Shown here: piece after piece, positions 22,474 to 28,189 of the stretch
Position numbering within the stretch: the first letter of the stretch is position 1
How the letters are laid out: each line of letters starts with the position of its first letter
NCBI GenBank assembly: GCA_016287075.1
Contig: JAEEVC010000028.1
Location: forward strand, 1 to 35,155
DNA length: 35,155 bases
Reading direction: 5' to 3'
From: Bacteroidales bacterium
GTDB lineage: Bacteria > Bacteroidota > Bacteroidia > Bacteroidales > UBA932
Notes under the pieces: model-generated
What the model was told of the DNA's origin: nothing
The model's input: the letters and a program-made list of their open reading frames with translations, nothing else
Database searches by the model: none
Position numbers and translations under genes: made by a program

Positions 22474-24641
22474 CGGACCGTGATCTTTTTGAGGATGCGT
22501 TCATGGACCCCGTCGCTCCGGACGATGTCCGCGGTGAGGGTACCGGATTCCGTCAGGGGGAAATAGCCATTCCCGCCGGGGGTGACCGGGTTGCCGTTGA
22601 AAGACCAGCTGACGTGTCCGGCGTCGGCGGCGTTGCAGACGCGGAGCGGGATTTCCGTCCCCTTTACGAAGGCGCCGCCGTCCGTGCGCTCCGCATCGGT
22701 CAGGTAAATATAGGGATAGGTGCCCTTGTACTGCGATTTGGTCGTGAAGCGGCAGTCTTCGTTGACCTTGCCCGTGATTTCCCCCGCCTTGAAATAGAGG
22801 GTGGCCTTGTAGGGGGTCCGGGGGGACAGGCCTTCGATGACGAAGGCATACCGGCCGGGCGCATACGGGGCGACGGCGTGTTCGACGGGGTCCTTCCCGT
22901 CGGTGCTGAAGCTGATGTACCCGTCCCTGGTGTATTCCGGGTCCGAGGCGCTCCACTGGATGATGGCCGCATCCTGGTAGATGTCCTGGCGATCGAAGAG
23001 CACTTCCGGCGCCCGTTCGATGCTGCCGCCGACGACGGTGAACAGGACCGAATTCCCCTGTTTCCGGATCTGGGTGAGGGAGAGCGTACTCTCCGTGCCG
23101 CTCCAGAAGACGAAGGCCGGATCGGTCAGGGCGGAGAATTCCGTGCGCCCCTGCTGGGGCCAGAAAACGCGCTTGACCTGGCTTCCGTAGCTGTCCGGCT
23201 CCGCGGCCGGGTCCGCCTCCACGAGGTCGGCGCACTGGCGGTCGGGCCGGCAGTTCACTTCGTTGTAGATCCAGCGCTGTTCGGCGGAAAAGACCTTTTT
23301 ATATGTGTCGGAGAGGCCGGCAGGCCGCCGGGACTGGTCGATGTGGTAGATCAGCAGGCCGGTCCCGCCGATTTCGGCGTCCCAGCCTTCATTGTCGCGG
23401 CATTCCAGCAGGTAATACTCCTGCTCCTCGTCCGTTTCAATGATATAGAAGCGGTTGTTTTCCCGGACGGGCTCGAGGGCATAGCTGCCGGGAGAGAGCG
23501 GAAGCGGCTCGGCGATACCGAGTTCCATCCTTTCGACGGCGTTGTAGTAGGGAGGCGTATAGCCGTTGCCGTTCATGTTGCCCCCATCCATCAGGGAGAG
23601 GGAATGCCAGAGCGCCTCCGCATCGCCGCCGCTGGATTCATAATCGGTGTCGTAGAAATCCGGGAGCCCGAACGTGTGGCTGTATTCGTGGCAGAAGGTC
23701 CCGATGCTGGCCATCGTGTATTTCCCGGTCTCGAGCAGGATCATCAGCTCGGAGGTGCAGGCGTAGCGGTCCAGGGTGACGCCGTCCATTTTCAGGTGGA
23801 TCCCGTCGCCGGTCAGATAGTAGGCGTGCGACCAGATGCAGTCGGCGTTGCGGTCCGGGTCGTCGGCTTCATCCTTCCCGGCGAAGAAGACGAAGACATT
23901 GTCGACCTCCCCGTCCCCGTCTTCGTCGAAAACCGAGTAGTCGATCTGCGCATCGGCCAGGACACAGGCTTCCCGGATCATTTCGGCGGGCTGGATGTCA
24001 TGCCCCTCCGAATCGTTCTTGCCATAATAGGCCTGTTTGTGGGAGAGCGGGACGATATCCGACACGGTGAACCGGAAATCGTAGGCGCCGTGGAACTGGT
24101 CGTTGAAATAATCGACGGCCGTCCTGCCGCCGCCCCCGTTCAGGAGGCGGTCGAAATCGTCCCGCGTATAGCGGAAACGGACGTCCTCGAACTCGGCCAG
24201 GATGACGAGGCCGTGCCGGGGGGCGGTCGCTCCGCGCGTGGCCGGATGGCGGGCGCGGTAGCGCTGCTCGAGGTTCGGACGGGGGAAGGGCCGGGTCACC
24301 TCCCGGCGAAGCATGGCGTTGCGGGAAAGAAGGTCGTAGGGGATTCGGCGGCTCGCCTGGATGACCTCCTGCGGAACATCCTGCTGTCCAAGGGTATAGG
24401 GCGTGCTGTGGCGGAAGCCCTGCGCGTCGAAGGCGGCAAAGTGGTAGCTTCCGTCGTCCTGCCGGATGACGGCGCAGCCGTCTTCGGTCGTCATCAGGTG
24501 GTGGAAGGCGTCCCCGGAACACTTGAGGACGAAGGTCTGTCCGTCCGGCTGTGTAACCGTGACGAAAGGCCGCTTGACCGGGATGGCGGCCAGGTGGAGC
24601 TGGAGGACCAGCAGAAGAAGGAGGGCTATTCTGTATTTCAT
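22470..24641 (-). CDS. Secreted M6-family metalloprotease
   Basis: 723 residues from the ATG at 24641, chosen because the predicted transcript starts near 24669, below the longer frame's ATG at 24704. A signal peptide (YRIALLLLLVLQLHLAAIPV) is followed by the M6 prepeptide-like region, AEFEDVRFRYTRDDFDRLLNGGGG and DYFNDQFHGAYDF, and the zinc motif HEYSH near residues 315-319, extended as FGLPDFYDTD. GSYGSQVKRVFWP-like and later segments form beta-rich C-terminal modules, including a fibronectin-like stretch and an Ig-like region ending VSWSFNGNPVTPGG. M6 proteases (immune inhibitor A relatives) degrade host or dietary proteins outside the cell. I see no type IX sorting tail with certainty. 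The small lipoprotein overlaps its end. Confidence 0.9.
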   Translation of the reverse strand: MKYRIALLLLLVLQLHLAAIPVKRPFVTVTQPDGQTFVLKCSGDAFHHLMTTEDGCAVIRQDDGSYHFAAFDAQGFRHSTPYTLGQQDVPQEVIQASRRIPYDLLSRNAMLRREVTRPFPRPNLEQRYRARHPATRGATAPRHGLVILAEFEDVRFRYTRDDFDRLLNGGGGRTAVDYFNDQFHGAYDFRFTVSDIVPLSHKQAYYGKNDSEGHDIQPAEMIREACVLADAQIDYSVFDEDGDGEVDNVFVFFAGKDEADDPDRNADCIWSHAYYLTGDGIHLKMDGVTLDRYACTSELMILLETGKYTMASIGTFCHEYSHTFGLPDFYDTDYESSGGDAEALWHSLSLMDGGNMNGNGYTPPYYNAVERMELGIAEPLPLSPGSYALEPVRENNRFYIIETDEEQEYYLLECRDNEGWDAEIGGTGLLIYHIDQSRRPAGLSDTYKKVFSAEQRWIYNEVNCRPDRQCADLVEADPAAEPDSYGSQVKRVFWPQQGRTEFSALTDPAFVFWSGTESTLSLTQIRKQGNSVLFTVVGGSIERAPEVLFDRQDIYQDAAIIQWSASDPEYTRDGYISFSTDGKDPVEHAVAPYAPGRYAFVIEGLSPRTPYKATLYFKAGEITGKVNEDCRFTTKSQYKGTYPYIYLTDAERTDGGAFVKGTEIPLRVCNAADAGHVSWSFNGNPVTPGGNGYFPLTESGTLTADIVRSDGVHERILKKITVR

Positions 24642-24673
24642 TCGGTTCAGGCGGGTCCGGTACGTACGCAGGA

Positions 24674-24704
24674 CAAAGTAAGCCATTTTTTTGCTCCTAT
24701 GCAA
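24674..24704 (-). promoter_or_regulatory. Promoter of the M6 protease gene
   Basis: Minus strand TTG (24704-24702), 20 bases, TTACTTTG (24681-24674), one base away from TAnnTTTG. Predicted start about 24669, leader about 28 bases. Confidence 0.6.
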
Positions 24705-24739
24705 GAAGCCGGCCCGAAAGAACTTCGGAACCGGCTTCT
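24704..24739. repeat. Hairpin touching the protease promoter
   Basis: AGAAGCCGG (24704-24712) pairs with CCGGCTTCT (24731-24739), and an inner CCGAA/TTCGG pair closes a 5-base loop. One arm begins at the -33 TTG of the protease promoter. There is no T-run after it on the minus strand. Between 24740 and 24845 I see only AT-rich sequence without a gene. Confidence 0.6.
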
Positions 24740-24845
24740 AGACGTGTACTAAAACCTAAACCTGTCTTATAGATGCACGCATTCGGGCAAACGTTGCAGG
24801 AAAAATGAAAAAAAGTGAAAAAAAATGTTGTTTCCCTTCCGGAAC

Positions 24846-24875
24846 AAAAAAAGCGGCGACCGGAAGGGTCACCGC
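24846..24875 (-). terminator. Terminator of the histone-like gene
   Basis: On the minus strand GCGGTGACC, loop CTTCC, GGTCGCCGC (one G-U wobble) is followed by seven T residues, about 19 bases after the stop codon. Confidence 0.85.
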
Positions 24876-24893
24876 TGCTAAAGGCTGGGCAAA

Positions 24894-25067
24894 TTATTTC
24901 GCCTCCTCGACGGAGACCTTGCGGAATTCCTTAAGGTCCTTCATGAGGGCGAGGGCGGCCTTGCGGGCGCGGGCGCCAGCGGCCTTGTTACCCTTCACGA
25001 CCTGCGCTTCGGCGTTCTTTGCGTACTCAGCGAATTCGGCTGCGATTTTTTCGACAAGCTCTTTCAT
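24894..25067 (-). CDS. Histone H1-like small basic protein
   Basis: 57 residues, from the ATG at 25067 to the TAA at 24894. The protein begins MKELVEKIAAEFAEYAKNAE and continues QVVKGNKAAGARARKAALAL, then MKDLKEFRKVSVEEAK. This is the pattern of the histone H1-like Hc1 family of Bacteroidota: an amphipathic helix, the invariant KGNKAAGARARKA core and a terminal FRKVS segment. Such proteins are thought to coat and condense DNA as nucleoid proteins. The gene is flanked by a strong terminator and by a promoter that looks like TTGACA/TATAAT rather than the local type. It is monocistronic and probably abundant, with C-ending codons. DNA binding has not been shown for this copy. Confidence 0.9.
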   Translation of the reverse strand: MKELVEKIAAEFAEYAKNAEAQVVKGNKAAGARARKAALALMKDLKEFRKVSVEEAK

Positions 25068-25081
25068 GGTGTTGCGTTTTA

Positions 25082-25112
25082 ATTATAAGTGTGTTAAACA
25101 ATGAGTTGTCAA
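25082..25112 (-). promoter_or_regulatory. Possible sigma70-like promoter of the histone-like gene
   Basis: Minus strand TTGACA (25112-25107), 19-base spacer, TATAAT (25087-25082), about 15 bases above the ATG. A TTTG overlaps the -35, but no TAnnTTTG is present at the proper distance. Confidence 0.4.
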
Positions 25113-25160
25113 ACTTTGCGCAAGATATGGATAAATTCGAATAAAACCAAAAAAACGAAG

Positions 25161-25187
25161 AAAAAAACGACTATCTTTCTCTTAGTC
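25161..25187 (-). terminator. Probable terminator of the L25-pth unit
   Basis: Minus strand GACTA (25187-25183) and TAGTC (25173-25169) enclose a 9-base loop and are followed by C, G and seven T-type bases. The stem is short, so strength is uncertain. It begins 3 bases after the pth stop codon. Confidence 0.5.
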
Positions 25188-25190
25188 AAG

Positions 25191-25769
25191 TCATTTTTCC
25201 TCTTTTTTGCGCAGATTGACCGTATTCATCGCGCGGTCGGGGCCAATGGTGGAAAAAGCTTTGATTCCCGCGATGACCCGTTCGGCGATGGCGGGCATTT
25301 CCGCACGTTCCTCCTCGCTGAGCGGACCCAGGACATAGTCGACCTGGCCGCCGCGGGCGAACTGGTTGCCGATGCCGATGCGGATGCGGCAGTAATCCTG
25401 CGTGCCGAGCAGCTCTTCGATGTTCTCCAGTCCGTTGTGCCCGCCGGCGCTCCCGTTCTTTTTCATGCGGAGGGTGCCGAAGGGGAGGTTGAGGTCGTCG
25501 GAGATGACCAGGAGGTTTTCCAGCGGGATATCCAGGCGCTGGACCCAGTAACGGACGGCGTTTCCGCTCAGGTTCATGTACGTGGAAGGCTTGAGCAGGG
25601 TGAAATGCCTGCCCTTGAACGACACCTTCGCGACATCCCCGTACCGTTCCGTGGAAAAAACGGCATTGGATGCCTTAGCCCAGGCATCCAATACCATAAA
25701 ACCCATGTTGTGGCGGGTCGAAGCGTATTCGGAGCCGATATTCCCCAATCCGACGATCAGATAGTTCAT
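25191..25769 (-). CDS. pth: Peptidyl-tRNA hydrolase
   Basis: 192 residues, the standard size. The family signature is complete: YLIVGLGNIGSEYASTRHNMGF with catalytic His20, LLKPSTYMNLSGNAV, ISDDLNLPFGTLRMKKNGSAGGHNGLENI with the substrate-binding Asp and Asn, and RIRIGIG. It releases peptides from tRNAs dropped by the ribosome, an essential task. It lies 21 bases after the L25 gene, the common L25-pth arrangement in bacteria, and should be expressed from the L25 promoter. Confidence 0.97.
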   Translation of the reverse strand: MNYLIVGLGNIGSEYASTRHNMGFMVLDAWAKASNAVFSTERYGDVAKVSFKGRHFTLLKPSTYMNLSGNAVRYWVQRLDIPLENLLVISDDLNLPFGTLRMKKNGSAGGHNGLENIEELLGTQDYCRIRIGIGNQFARGGQVDYVLGPLSEEERAEMPAIAERVIAGIKAFSTIGPDRAMNTVNLRKKEEK

Positions 25770-25790
25770 ACCCGTTCCGCTGGAAAAAGA

Positions 25791-26372
25791 TTACTTCTTC
25801 GCGGCTTCGGCGGCGGCCTGCTGCATGGCGCGGGTCGTATTCACGCGGCAGATGATGGTGTTCTTGTCCGTGAGGATGTTGATGTTCTCGAACTTGAGGT
25901 CACCGACGGTGAGGCGCTTGTCGAGGCCGAGCGGGGTGATGTCGATGTCGAGCTGGTCAGGCAGGTTCTCGACGAGGGCGCTGACGCGGACCTTGCGGGC
26001 AAGCTGGGTGAATTTACCACCGGCCTGGACACCCACCGGGTGGCCGAAGAGGTTGAGCGGAACGTCGATCGCGACCGGCTTCTTCTCGTCGATGGCGAGG
26101 AAGTCGATGTGAAGGCACTCGTCCGTCACCGGGTGGAACTGGAGTTCGTGGAGGACGGCCTGGCAGGTCTTGTCGCCGAGCTTGAGGTCGATGATGTAGG
26201 AGGACGGGGTGTAGAGGACCGGCTTGAGGTCCTTTTCGCTGACGGTGAAGAGAACGTTCTCCATACCGGCGCCGTACAGGTTGCAAGGGACGAGGCCCTG
26301 CTTGCGGAAGGCCTTGATGACGGCCTTGTTGCCAACTTTGCGGATCTCTCCGCTGAGTTCAAAATGCTTCAT
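25791..26372 (-). CDS. rplY: Ribosomal protein L25, CTC form
   Basis: 193 residues, so the long CTC (TL5) form with the extra C-terminal domain rather than the 94-residue E. coli form. The N-terminal 5S rRNA-binding domain contains RKQGLVPCNLYGAG and VLHELQFHPVTDECLHIDFLAI; the C-terminal domain contains VPLNLFGHPVGVQAGGKFTQLARKVRVSAL and ENLPDQLDIDITPLGLDKRLTVGDL. A tail ends AAAEAAKK. It binds 5S rRNA in the central protuberance of the 50S subunit and is linked to stress in some species. The consensus promoter lies about 80 bases above the ATG, leaving a leader with two hairpins. pth follows in the same operon. Confidence 0.95.
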   Translation of the reverse strand: MKHFELSGEIRKVGNKAVIKAFRKQGLVPCNLYGAGMENVLFTVSEKDLKPVLYTPSSYIIDLKLGDKTCQAVLHELQFHPVTDECLHIDFLAIDEKKPVAIDVPLNLFGHPVGVQAGGKFTQLARKVRVSALVENLPDQLDIDITPLGLDKRLTVGDLKFENINILTDKNTIICRVNTTRAMQQAAAEAAKK

Positions 26373-26452
26373 TTGTACCTTAATAAAATGTGTTACTCAG
26401 TCTGTCCCGAAGGCAGACCCCATTGCACCAAAAAGCCTTGTGCTTTTTTAAG
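26373..26452 (-). promoter_or_regulatory. Structured 5' leader of the L25-pth mRNA
   Basis: The leader can form an AAAAAGC/GCTTTTT hairpin (about 26449-26430) and a second hairpin GTCTG-CC-TTCG-GG-A-CAGAC with a UUCG tetraloop (26418-26400). Both lie between the predicted start near 26452 and the ATG. Autogenous control by L25 is possible but unproven. Confidence 0.5.
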
Positions 26453-26456
26453 CGCG

Positions 26457-26487
26457 CAAAGATACGGATAATTTTTTGATTCGCAAA
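26457..26487 (-). promoter_or_regulatory. Promoter of the L25-pth operon
   Basis: Minus strand TTTG (26487-26484), 19 bases, TATCTTTG (26464-26457). It abuts the stop codon of the XRE regulator gene. Confidence 0.8.
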
Positions 26488-26829
26488 TTATTTCCGCGAC
26501 AGCATTTCGATCAGCCGGTCCATCTGTTCGTCCTTCTTTTTCAGGAGGGAGAGGAAACGGGAGATGACTTCCTGGTCGCAATTCCCGACGCCGTTCTCCG
26601 TCTCTTTGTACAGCATCTCGCCGCGACCAAGAAGAAGCCAGTCGGCGGAAACCTCCGGGCAGGCGTCCAAAATAAGAAGAATCGTATCCAGGGTGATGTT
26701 CCCTCCGTGGCTGAGTTGTCTATTTAGACGTTTTTGAGTAGCCGAGTCTTTCGCGATTGAGTTCTCCGTCCATTTATAGAGTTGCCTAACCTCTTCAATC
26801 CTACCTCTAATTTTATTCATTATATCCAT
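26488..26829 (-). CDS. XRE-type helix-turn-helix regulator (phage-repressor-like)
   Basis: 113 residues. The N-terminal part (NKIRGRIEEVRQLYKWTENSIAKDSATQKRLNRQLSHGGNITLDTILLIL) is a lambda-repressor-type helix-turn-helix. It continues DACPEVSADWLLLGRGEML, the sequence common in small Bacteroides mobile-element regulators, and ends in a charged helix (QEVISRFLSLLKKKDEQMDRLIEML) that probably dimerises. The ATG at 26820 is an alternative start. It faces the UpxY operon, and two direct repeats (26842-26854, 26873-26885) around the plus-strand -33 box are likely binding sites. A minus-strand promoter at 26973-27004 would give it a 140-base leader crossing the UpxY promoter. Confidence 0.8.
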   Translation of the reverse strand: MDIMNKIRGRIEEVRQLYKWTENSIAKDSATQKRLNRQLSHGGNITLDTILLILDACPEVSADWLLLGRGEMLYKETENGVGNCDQEVISRFLSLLKKKDEQMDRLIEMLSRK

Positions 26830-26841
26830 TGGGACAACCGC

Positions 26842-26885
26842 CTAAAAATGTCTAAAATTTTTTGTTGGTTATCCAAAAATGTCTA
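26842..26885. promoter_or_regulatory. Two operator-like direct repeats
   Basis: CTAAAAATGTCTA (26842-26854) and CCAAAAATGTCTA (26873-26885) match at 12 of 13 bases, 31 bp apart, close to three helical turns. They flank the -33 TTTG of the UpxY promoter, and the second enters its -7 box. Occupation by the divergent XRE protein would block the promoter; that step is inference. Confidence 0.55.
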
Positions 26886-26891
26886 TCTTTG
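26861..26891 (+). promoter_or_regulatory. Promoter of the UpxY-fimbrillin operon
   Basis: TTTG (26861-26864), 19 bases, TATCTTTG (26884-26891). Predicted start near 26896, leaving a leader of about 111 bases before the upxY ATG. Confidence 0.8.
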
Positions 26892-26922
26892 TGCTTGGTT
26901 TACTTTTTTTTAACAACCAAAC

Positions 26923-26996
26923 ACAAGAAAAACTGCCGGAGCAAATGCTCGACCTATCTATAGTAACCAAGACAAAGATACGGCAGTTTTTCTTGT
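26923..26996. repeat. 16-bp perfect inverted repeat in the UpxY leader, terminator-like
   Basis: ACAAGAAAAACTGCCG (26923-26938) and its exact complement (26981-26996) enclose 42 bases that contain a smaller hairpin, GAGCA-AA-TGCTC (26939-26950). In the plus transcript the right arm ends CGGCAGTTTTT and is followed by more T, so it could act as an intrinsic terminator that an antiterminator overrides. It could also be a small invertible segment. Confidence 0.7.
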
Positions 26997-27004
26997 TTTA
27001 CAAA
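26973..27004 (-). promoter_or_regulatory. Minus-strand promoter facing the UpxY promoter
   Basis: TTTG (27004-27001), 20 bases, TATCTTTG (26980-26973). The -7 box lies inside the 42-base loop, and the spacer is mostly the right repeat arm. Transcription from about 26968 would read leftward through the UpxY promoter to the XRE gene. Confidence 0.6.
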
Positions 27005-27006
27005 CA

Positions 27007-27510
27007 ATGCAGGAAGCAACGGTCCGTACATACTGGTATGGTGCGCGCACACGCTATGGTCAGGAACTGAAAGTTCGTGACCGTTTGAGGCGTGAGGGTG
27101 TGGAGCATTTTGTTCCGACCCTACCCACGGATACCCCGCGGAAGGAAAAGGCTGTCATCGCGAACTTGGTTTTCCTGCGCGCGACTAAACAGGAGGCGCT
27201 GGACCTCGCAAACTGCGCCGGCCTGCCTGTGAAGTACATCGTGGACTGCGCCACGCGCACGCTCCTGGTGGTTCCCGACAAGCAGATGGAGGACTTCCGC
27301 CGCGTGCTGGACTTGGGCATGGAGAGCGGTGGTTTGATGGACCGCCCGTTTTCGCTCGGCGACCGGGTGAAGGTTGTCAAGGGCCCCCTGAAAGGAGTGG
27401 AAGGACACGTAACGGCATTGAAAGGCAAATACTATGTGGTCGTGAACCTTCTCGACTGCATTTTCGCGAAAGCGCAGGTCCCCCGAAGTTGGCTCGTCCG
27501 TCTCACCTAA
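27007..27510 (+). CDS. UpxY-family transcription antiterminator (NusG paralogue)
   Basis: 167 residues. The NusG N-terminal domain runs from about residue 7 (TYWYGARTRYGQELKVRDRLRREGVEHFVPTLP, ANLVFLRAT) to about 105, and the KOW domain about 115-160 (LGDRVKVVKGPLKGVEGHVTALKGKYYVVVNLL). UpxY proteins bind RNA polymerase and prevent early termination in the leader of their own operon; in Bacteroides fragilis they control capsule operons. Here the downstream genes are fimbrillin-like lipoproteins, with no capsule genes in view. The leader has a terminator-like inverted repeat. The next gene starts 18 bases downstream. The symbol is left out because UpxY letters depend on the locus. Confidence 0.88.
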   Translation: MQEATVRTYWYGARTRYGQELKVRDRLRREGVEHFVPTLPTDTPRKEKAVIANLVFLRATKQEALDLANCAGLPVKYIVDCATRTLLVVPDKQMEDFRRVLDLGMESGGLMDRPFSLGDRVKVVKGPLKGVEGHVTALKGKYYVVVNLLDCIFAKAQVPRSWLVRLT

Positions 27511-27528
27511 TCCCATCTGTATCACGCA

Positions 27529-27969
27529 ATGCCCACAGAACAGACACAAACGAAACGGAAGCGCAAGTCCCACCCCTTCTCCGAACGGAAGCGGGTGGTG
27601 GAGCTGTACGAATCCGGGCTCGGCTGCAAGCGGATCGCCAAGGTCATGGACCTGGACGACTCCGCTGTGAGGCTGTGGCTCCGCGTGTACCGCGACAAGG
27701 GCCTTGAGGCGTTGCGTCCGTACTACGGCCGGGGCGCGGACGGCCGCCCGCTGGGCGTGTGGGGCGTCCGGCGCGAGAAGAACGAACGTCTATTTTCACT
27801 CGCGATGGAGGTGTATTCCACGACGTTGGAGCCCGTGCTCTCCATCGCCCGCCGCTACGGCCTGGACTACCAGCGCTTCATCTATCACATACGCCATTTC
27901 CATCCGGAGTTGACGGAAAAGCGAAAAGGATTGCTTTTGGAGACAAGCTGGCCAATTGCAACCAAATGA
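27529..27969 (+). CDS. Double helix-turn-helix protein, transposase-like DNA-binding domain
   Basis: 146 residues. Two HTH units are visible: FSERKRVVELYESGLGCKRIAKVMDLDDSAVRLWLRVY (about 19-56), which resembles the N-terminal HTH of IS3/IS630 transposases, and NERLFSLAMEVYSTTLEPVLSIARRYGLDYQRFIYHIRHFHPEL (about 85-128). The start is rich in Lys and Arg. There is no catalytic DDE domain, terminal inverted repeat or second transposase frame, so it looks like a transposase-derived DNA-binding protein rather than an active element. It lies between upxY and the 61-aa gene in one transcription unit, so a regulatory role on this locus is plausible. Codon use matches its neighbours. Confidence 0.65.
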   Translation: MPTEQTQTKRKRKSHPFSERKRVVELYESGLGCKRIAKVMDLDDSAVRLWLRVYRDKGLEALRPYYGRGADGRPLGVWGVRREKNERLFSLAMEVYSTTLEPVLSIARRYGLDYQRFIYHIRHFHPELTEKRKGLLLETSWPIATK

Positions 27970-27998
27970 ATGTAATCAATTGTTATTATTACCATACT

Positions 27999-28184
27999 AT
28001 GTTCAAAACAGTCAAAACTTACAACCCGCCCCGGGTGCTCCAGGAGACGGAAGTCCAGCTGGAGCGTGACTTTTTGGGCGGATCCGTGGTCGAGAACCTG
28101 AACGAGGCCGGCGTCTACACGATGAGCCAGGACGTTGAGGAGATCGACATGGAAACCGAAAACTTTAACTTCAAATGGGAGTAA
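27999..28184 (+). CDS. Small acidic protein (61 aa) before the fimbrillin-like genes
   Basis: 61 residues from the ATG at 27999; the longer frame above it overlaps the HTH gene and is rejected. It opens MFKTVKTYNPPRVLQETEVQ, has a hydrophobic centre DFLGGSVVENLNEAGVYTMS and an acidic end DVEEIDMETENFNFKWE. The end, with regularly placed Phe and Trp, recalls small proteins often found beside fimbrillin-like genes in Bacteroidales, whose role is not known to me. It has no signal peptide. The stop codon overlaps a possible upstream start of the next gene (28175). A chaperone, a leader peptide or a small fibre component are all possible. Confidence 0.6.
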   Translation: MFKTVKTYNPPRVLQETEVQLERDFLGGSVVENLNEAGVYTMSQDVEEIDMETENFNFKWE

Positions 28185-28189
28185 GAGAG

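Noticed and set aside
24805..25104. 99-residue plus-strand frame opposite the histone-like gene
   Set aside because: It starts within a terminator and is antisense to a recognisable histone H1-like protein.
26879..27070. 63-residue plus-strand frame over the UpxY leader
   Set aside because: It begins inside the promoter, above the predicted transcription start, and crosses the terminator-like stem.
27759..27998. Upstream extension of the 61-aa gene
   Set aside because: It overlaps the HTH gene in another frame; the ATG at 27999 gives the compact product in the gap between genes.
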